DNA from: Prosapia bicincta
Taxonomy: Eukaryota; Arthropoda; Insecta; Hemiptera; Cercopidae
DNA length: 64,000 nucleotides
Assembly (NCBI GenBank): GCA_036971475.1
Contig: JBAIZL010000002.1
Span: forward strand, 332,333,320 to 332,397,319
Direction of reading: 5' to 3'
Shown: positions 58,620 to 64,000 of the stretch, one piece after another
Layout of the letters: every line of letters starts with the position of its first letter
Position numbering within the stretch: position 1 is the stretch's first letter
Program-made: the position numbers and the translations under genes
The notes under the pieces: model-generated
What the model was told of the DNA's origin: nothing
Seen by the model: the letters and a program-made list of their open reading frames with translations, nothing else
Database searches by the model: none

Positions 58620-58960
58620 TTATATACATTGACAGAATCATAACATTAAGAGGCAAAGTTTCTTGCAATTTTCTATTTCCCTCTCTATACAGTATATGGT
58701 GTTCGACTATTATTTTTGTTTGTTGCTATTTATTCGCTTCATTTCTAATTATTTAATGAAGCTGATCGTGGTCTATAACTTCTCATTCTAGCCTTCTCTT
58801 GTAATGCTTCATTATTGCAAGGAATTTTTCTCTTATAATTTCATATACATCTTTTAAGTAAACATTTCTAGCCATGGGAAAGTTTGCTCAGTGCCAAAGT
58901 GCTGGATTTTAAACATGTAGTTCCTCAGTTCGAATCTGACCGCGACATGAAGTTTTTATA
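58620..58960 (+). repeat. tRNA-like repeat, copy 2 (plus)
   Basis: Inverted counterpart of copy 1. It includes GCTCAGTGCCAAAGTGC as an A-box-like segment and a good T-arm: TCAG, loop TTCGAAT, CTGA at 58925-58939. Acceptor strands do not pair, pointing to a tRNA-derived repeat. The tRNA-like part is at the 3' end of the shared region, unlike a normal SINE head. Confidence 0.6.
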
Positions 58961-58964
58961 AATT

Positions 58965-61350
58965 CAATAAATAAATAAATATTCGAAAAATATGTATTAC
59001 CATCAATTCTCATCCACTATAGATTAAAAAATATTTATTTGAACTTGATTGGATGAATAAAAACGTATTTTATTAACGACAGAAAATTTGTAAAAGATAT
59101 AGATAAGGAGAGCGAGGTAATAGAAGGATTGAAGAAAACAGTACCGACCCAGGTTTTTCCTTTCCTCATATGTTTCAGAAAAATACATTCTAAACAAGAA
59201 ACAAGTGGTTTCAAGTGTCGCAAAGCATAATGAAGAGCGGTTAAAAATTAGGAATACAATTCAATGCACAACGCACACCAAAATGTACAAACAGAATGTA
59301 TCTCTATGAAGAAAAGAATTATTTTATTCTACATTAAATTATTATATTGGACGTACATACAGTATTTCATAATTTATTAAGGAAATATTCGACTAGGCTA
59401 GATGTGGTTGTAAAGAAAAATGAAAACTTCACTATCGCTTACGTCGACTGTCGTAAGAAAAGTTTTTATGCCCGTTGGTAGTGAGTGGTTAACATATGTT
59501 ATGACAATTATAATTTTTATTTATATCCAAACTCATTCTATCATGATACTTTGATGCATTTTACAACGTAGTTGTGTAGAAAAATAATTTCATGTTAATA
59601 AAGCATGATAATATTTAGGAAAAAATTAAGATTCCCAAAACGTAATGTAGCCCAACCGTATGGTTTGCATTGGGAAATTATTTTTTTTGTATGTATTTTC
59701 CTTCCCCACGTTATTGAAAAATAAATTGGGAAATAAAGAAAGCCATCAGGAACACGGAAAAATAACAAATACTTTCGCTCACACCCCAAAATATTATAAA
59801 TTTTGAAAAAAAACAAGTTCATTTATCACCACAAGTTCAGCGGATAGTTTATGGGTATAATATCATTTATTTTTGTAAAACAAAGCCCTTCATGACAATA
59901 TAGCTATAAAGTAAATGGTTAGGGTAGACATGTTTTTTTTTTTAATTATTACCAATCTACGACATAAACTCACGCCTTGCGTGAAACTCCGCCTTCTTGT
60001 TCCGCGCGGCGATGCCTATACCAATATTTACTTTTCACTATTTCGTTTGTTAATAAGTAACCTTGAACCACCAATATGTTGGTGAAGTTTATTTCCTTTT
60101 TTTATTACCAAATCTAGCCTAACTGGATACTTTGTAGCTATACTTAAATATAATTTATAATAAAAATCGAAGATGGTAGACTAACAGACAAACTATTACC
60201 GTCCACGACACACCTAAAGCTTTAAAATCTCACCCTAGACTTGTGGTGATACATACTTTTCTTTCAAAATTTATTATTCTTGGTGCGTGAGTGGAGGTTT
60301 TGTTATTTTTCCGTGTTCCTGAGAGCTGTCTGCCTACTGAGGGCACCCGGTAATTTTATTTTTTGCCTAAATCGATTACGGGGAACAATGAAATAAATAC
60401 AATTTTTTCCGAAAACGTTATATTGTAAGCCGTTATTTATTTAAGCACTATTTATCGCATGAAAGAATGTGATTTGAGGAACATAGGTTTGAAGGACAAA
60501 ATCATGTTTGTCAAGTAGCCTCAGCACCACTGGAACTGTACAACCTGCGACGAATAGACAAATAGACTTTCCCTAGACAACAGAGGTCATTCAATAACTC
60601 TGAAACTTTCAATAATGTAAATAAGACGAAGTGTTTCATTTTGATTAACAATCAAATCGTATCGCATTTACGGTAAGATCCTAAATATCAAGTTAGAAAA
60701 ACTAATAATAAGATAATTGTTTTAATATGATTTCCTATTAAAATATTCAATTTTATAAATTTACTAGCCACTAATTTGTACCCAGCCACTCTTTGCTGTG
60801 TCACATTGTGGTTCCATGAATGAAAAATGAGAAACAAAACCAAGGATACGTTTCCTAGAAATTAAATTTTGCAATACTTCAGAGGTGCTTAGGTAATGCA
60901 GAGATATGTTATTTTTGATCGAACCGCAGGATCAGTGTGATAAGAAATGTTTCCCTATTCCTCCTGGCGCATCCAAGAAGACGTTCCCCTAAACTCCGAC
61001 ATTTATCATTTACATTACGCGATTATAAATGCCCTTATGTTCACGCGTTAATTTGGGAATACTTGATTGGCCATTGCCATATGACTGGAGATCACCGGTG
61101 TTGTAGCTTTGTTTACGCAAAATTCACATCAAATAAAGCAGTCGCAGCTCGGGTGGGTGCTGCCTTTTCCAAATAACCTGACATGATTTGGCGAACGGAG
61201 CAGCTCGATCACGTGATCACTCGAATGTACCTCGATTGAGGCGAATATTTAATTCAGGTTGTATAATAATCTGAAAGGGGTGCAAGTGTAGGCCTATAGG
61301 GTTACGTTTGTTCTAGTCAATAAACAATGTAATTGGGAACAAGAAATATT
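58965..61350. other. No recognised gene; one copy of the ATCCAGTCAGGAT repeat family
   Basis: 60104-60150 has ACCAAATCTAGCCTAACTGG then ATACTTTGTAGC, a member of the family at 34108 and 46463. Other short frames are unassigned. Confidence 0.4.
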
Positions 61351-61351
61351 T

Positions 61352-61420
61352 TATTAATCACTTAAACAATAGTTTATGACTATCCAAACTTTAAATTTAG
61401 TAAGTTTGTTAAAACTTACT
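61352..61420 (-). mobile_element. Penelope-like element terminus feeding into the satellite
   Basis: AATCACTTAAACAATAGTTT and TATGACTATCCAAAC, then GTTAAAACTTACTGAGAC: the same terminal module and order as the PLE copies at 10383, 31573 and 32385. The hammerhead module follows directly at 61421. Confidence 0.8.
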
Positions 61421-61466
61421 GAGACCGTTTTCGATCGTTATGTGCCGATCTTCATCAGTGTCTTCT
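61421..61466 (-). ncRNA. Hammerhead-like motif, first satellite unit
   Basis: Minus strand: AGACA, CTGATGA (complement of 61452-61458), GATC with loop GGCACATAAC and GATC, GAAA, then ACGGTCTC. Other PLE copies read ACGTTCTGTCTC here, so four bases covering the cleavage site and start of stem I are missing. Core intact, cleavage unlikely. Confidence 0.55.
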
Positions 61467-64000
61467 GCTTGGAGATGTTGGGCCAAGTGGTGACGGTTTT
61501 AAGAGACCGTTTTCGATCGTTATGTGCCGACCTAATCAGTGTCTTCTGCTTGGAGATGTTGGGTCAAGCTGTGGCGGTTTTAAGAGACCGTTTTCGATCG
61601 TTATGTGCCGACCTAATCAGTGTCTTCTGCTTGGAGATGTTGGGTCAAGCTGTGACAGTTTTAAGAGACAGTTTTCGATCGTTATGTGCCGACCTAATCA
61701 GTGTCTTCTGCTTGGAGATGTCCGGTCAAGCAGTGACGGTTTTAAGAGACCGTTTTCGATCGTTATGTGCCGACCTAATCAGTGTCTTCTGCTTGGAGAT
61801 GTTGGGCCAAGTGGTGACGGTTTTAAGAGACCGTTTTCGATCGTTATGTGCCGACCTAATCAGTGTCTTCTGCTTGGAGATGTCCAGTCAAGCAGTGGCG
61901 GTTTTAAGAGACCGTTTTCGATCGTTATGTGCCGACCTAATCAGTGTCTTCTGCTTGGAGATGTTGGGCCAAGTGGTGACGGTTTTAAGAGACCGTTTTC
62001 GATCGTTATGTGCCGATCTTCATCAGTGTCTTCTGCTTGGAGATGTTGGGCCAAGCGGTGACGGTTTTAAGAGACCGTTTTCGATCGTTATGTGCCGACC
62101 TAATCAGTGTCTTCTGCTTGGAGATGTTGGGTCAAGCTGTGGCGGTTTTAAGAGACCGTTTTCGATCGTTATGTGCCGACCTAATCAGTGTCTTCTGCTT
62201 GGAGATGTCCGGTCAAGCGGTGACGGTTTTAAGAGACCGTTTTCGATCGTTATGTGCCGACCTAATCAGTGTCTTCTGCTTGGAGATGTTGGGTCAAGCT
62301 GTGGCGGTTTTAAGAGACCGTTTTCGATCGTTATGTGCCGACCTAATCAGTGTCTTCTGCTTGGAGATGTCCGGTCAAGCGGTGACGGTTTTAAGAGACC
62401 GTTTTCGATCGTTATGTGCCGACCTAATCAGTGTCTTCTGCTTGGAGATGTTGGGTCAAGCTGTGGCGGTTTTAAGAGACCGTTTTCGATCGTTATGTGC
62501 CGACCTAATCAGTGTCTTCTGCTTGGAGATGTCCGGTCAAGCGGTGACAGTTTTAAGAGACCGTTTTCGATCGTTATGTGCCGACCTAATCAGTGTCTTC
62601 TGCTTGGAGATGTTGGGCCAAGTGGTGACGGTTTTAAGAGACCGTTTTCGATCGTTATGTGCCGACCTAATCAGTGTCTTCTGCTTGGAGATGTTGGGTC
62701 AAGCTGTGGCGGTTTTAAGAGACCGTTTTCGATCGTTATGTGCCGACCTAATCAGTGTCTTCTGCTTGGAGATGTCCGGTCAAGCGGTGACGGTTTTAAG
62801 AGACCGTTTTCGATCGTTATGTGCCGACCTAATCAGTGTCTTCTGCTTGGAGATGTCCGGTCAAGCAGTGACGGTTTTAAGAGACCGTTTTCGATCGTTA
62901 TGTGCCGACCTAATCAGTGTCTTCTGCTTGGAGATGTCCGGTCAAGCGGTGACGGTTTTAAGAGACCGTTTTCGATCGTTATGTGCCGACCTAATCAGTG
63001 TCTTCTGCTTGGAGATGTCCGGTCAAGCGGTGACGGTTTTAAGAGACCGTTTTCGATCGTTATGTGCCGACCTAATCAGTGTCTTCTGCTTGGAGATGTC
63101 CGGTCAAGCAGTGACGGTTTTAAGAGACCGTTTTCGATCGTTATGTGCCGACCTAATCAGTGTCTTCTGCTTGGAGATGTCCGGTCAAGCGGTGACGGTT
63201 TTAAGAGACCGTTTTCGATCGTTATGTGCCGACCTAATCAGTGTCTTCTGCTTGGAGATGTCCGGTCAAGCGGTGACGGTTTTAAGAGACCGTTTTCGAT
63301 CGTTATGTGCCGACCTAATCAGTGTCTTCTGCTTGGAGATGTCCGGTCAAGCGGTGACGGTTTTAAGAGACCGTTTTCGATCGTTATGTGCCGACCTAAT
63401 CAGTGTCTTCTGCTTGGAGATGTCCGGTCAAGCAGTGACGGTTTTAAGAGACCGTTTTCGATCGTTATGTGCCGACCTAATCAGTGTCTTCTGCTTGGAG
63501 ATGTCCGGTCAAGCGGTGACGGTTTTAAGAGACCGTTTTCGATCGTTATGTGCCGACCTAATCAGTGTCTTCTGCTTGGAGATGTTGGGCCAAGTGGTGA
63601 CGGTTTTAAGAGACCGTTTTCGATCGTTATGTGCCGACCTAATCAGTGTCTTCTGCTTGGAGATGTCCGGTCAAGCGGTGACGGTTTTAAGAGACCGTTT
63701 TCGATCGTTATGTGCCGACCTAATCAGTGTCATCTGCTTGGAGATGTCCGGTCAAGCGGTGACGGTTTTAAGAGACCGTTTTCGATCGTTATGTGCCGAC
63801 CTAATCAGTGTCTTCTGCTTGGAGATGTCCGGTCAAGCGGTGACGGTTTTAAGAGACCGTTTTCGATCGTTATGTGCCGACCTAATCAGTGTCTTCTGCT
63901 TGGAGATGTCCGGTCAAGCAGTGACGGTTTTAAGAGACCGTTTTCGATCGTTATGTGCCGACCTAATCAGTGTCTTCTGCTTGGAGATGTCCGGTCAAGC
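61421..64000 (-). repeat. 81-bp satellite built from the PLE hammerhead terminus, about 32 copies, open-ended
   Basis: Head-to-tail units (82 bp for the first, then 81) contain GAGACCGTTTTCGATCGTTA, TGTGCCGA and CAGTGTCTTCTGCTTGGAGA. Read on the minus strand each unit is the PLE 3' end plus its hammerhead region. The units at 61421 and about 61990 keep CTGATGA; almost all others read CTGATTA with AGGTC in stem II. Unit sub-variants alternate (GTTGGGTCAAGC, GTTGGGCCAAGT, GTCCGGTCAAGC), and the last dominates towards the window end. The array continues beyond 64000. A 179-codon open frame at 61522-62061 is only the 27-codon repeat. Confidence 0.95.

Noticed and set aside
61522..62061. 179-codon open frame of 27-residue repeats
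   Set aside because: 81 bp equals 27 codons, so the satellite is open by chance on this strand; the biologically meaningful reading is the minus-strand PLE terminus.

Overview
The window reads as a piece of a large, AT-rich arthropod genome, probably an insect. It has long (TA)n tracts, a spliced host gene with very long introns, CCTAACC-type motifs, and a dense, deeply nested load of transposable elements typical of arthropods. The species cannot be fixed from sequence alone. There are no bacterial-type operons, rRNA genes or CRISPR arrays.

The only candidate host gene is on the minus strand. Three exons (about 25041-24772, 11471-11258 and 5294-4870) carry consensus splice sites and join in matching reading phase. 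They encode an unrecognised coiled-coil/Ser-rich protein of at least 302 residues. The introns (about 6 and 13 kb) are filled with transposons.

Layout. 435-4699: a decayed pogo/Tigger (jerky-type) transposon, interrupted by a PIF/Harbinger element (991-2015) with a MADF-domain pseudogene that has an internal 14-residue tandem expansion. 5-13 kb: MITEs, a Penelope-like element (PLE) copy and fold-back PLE termini with hammerhead ribozyme motifs. 15053-18882: a young LINE with one intact 1253-codon endonuclease/RT/RNase H ORF and a 15-bp target-site duplication (TSD). 19.9-24.1 kb: mariner, PLE and Tc1 remnants. 26814-28554: an element with terminal inverted repeats (TIRs) and a 4-bp TSD, carrying a protein of an uncharacterised family (DUF7869-like, from memory) and probably a new transposase type. 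31.5-33.5 kb: two PLE copies. 36.5-37.7 kb: two related MITEs with 8-bp TSDs. 39.0-40.9 kb: PLE and hAT remnants. 42.4-45.5 kb: 63-bp and 35-bp satellites. 46.1-49.3 kb: a tRNA-like repeat, and a hAT remnant split by a poly(A)-tailed structured insertion with a 59-bp TSD. 52.1-52.8 kb: PLE fold-backs separated by TA microsatellites. 53257-55949: a hAT element with a perfect 8-bp TSD. 56.6-59.0 kb: an inverted pair of tRNA-like repeats around a 25-bp minisatellite. 61.36-64.0 kb: a PLE terminus that becomes an 81-bp satellite built from the PLE hammerhead region and running off the window end.

The recurring theme is Penelope-like elements. At least five GIY-YIG endonuclease copies and several terminus-only fold-backs share hammerhead-type termini (CTGATGA, short stem II, GAAA). 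The terminal satellite appears to have grown from one such terminus after its ribozyme lost a core residue. Most other coding sequence is decayed transposase; apart from the LINE, ORFs in this window are broken or are artefacts of tandem repeats.
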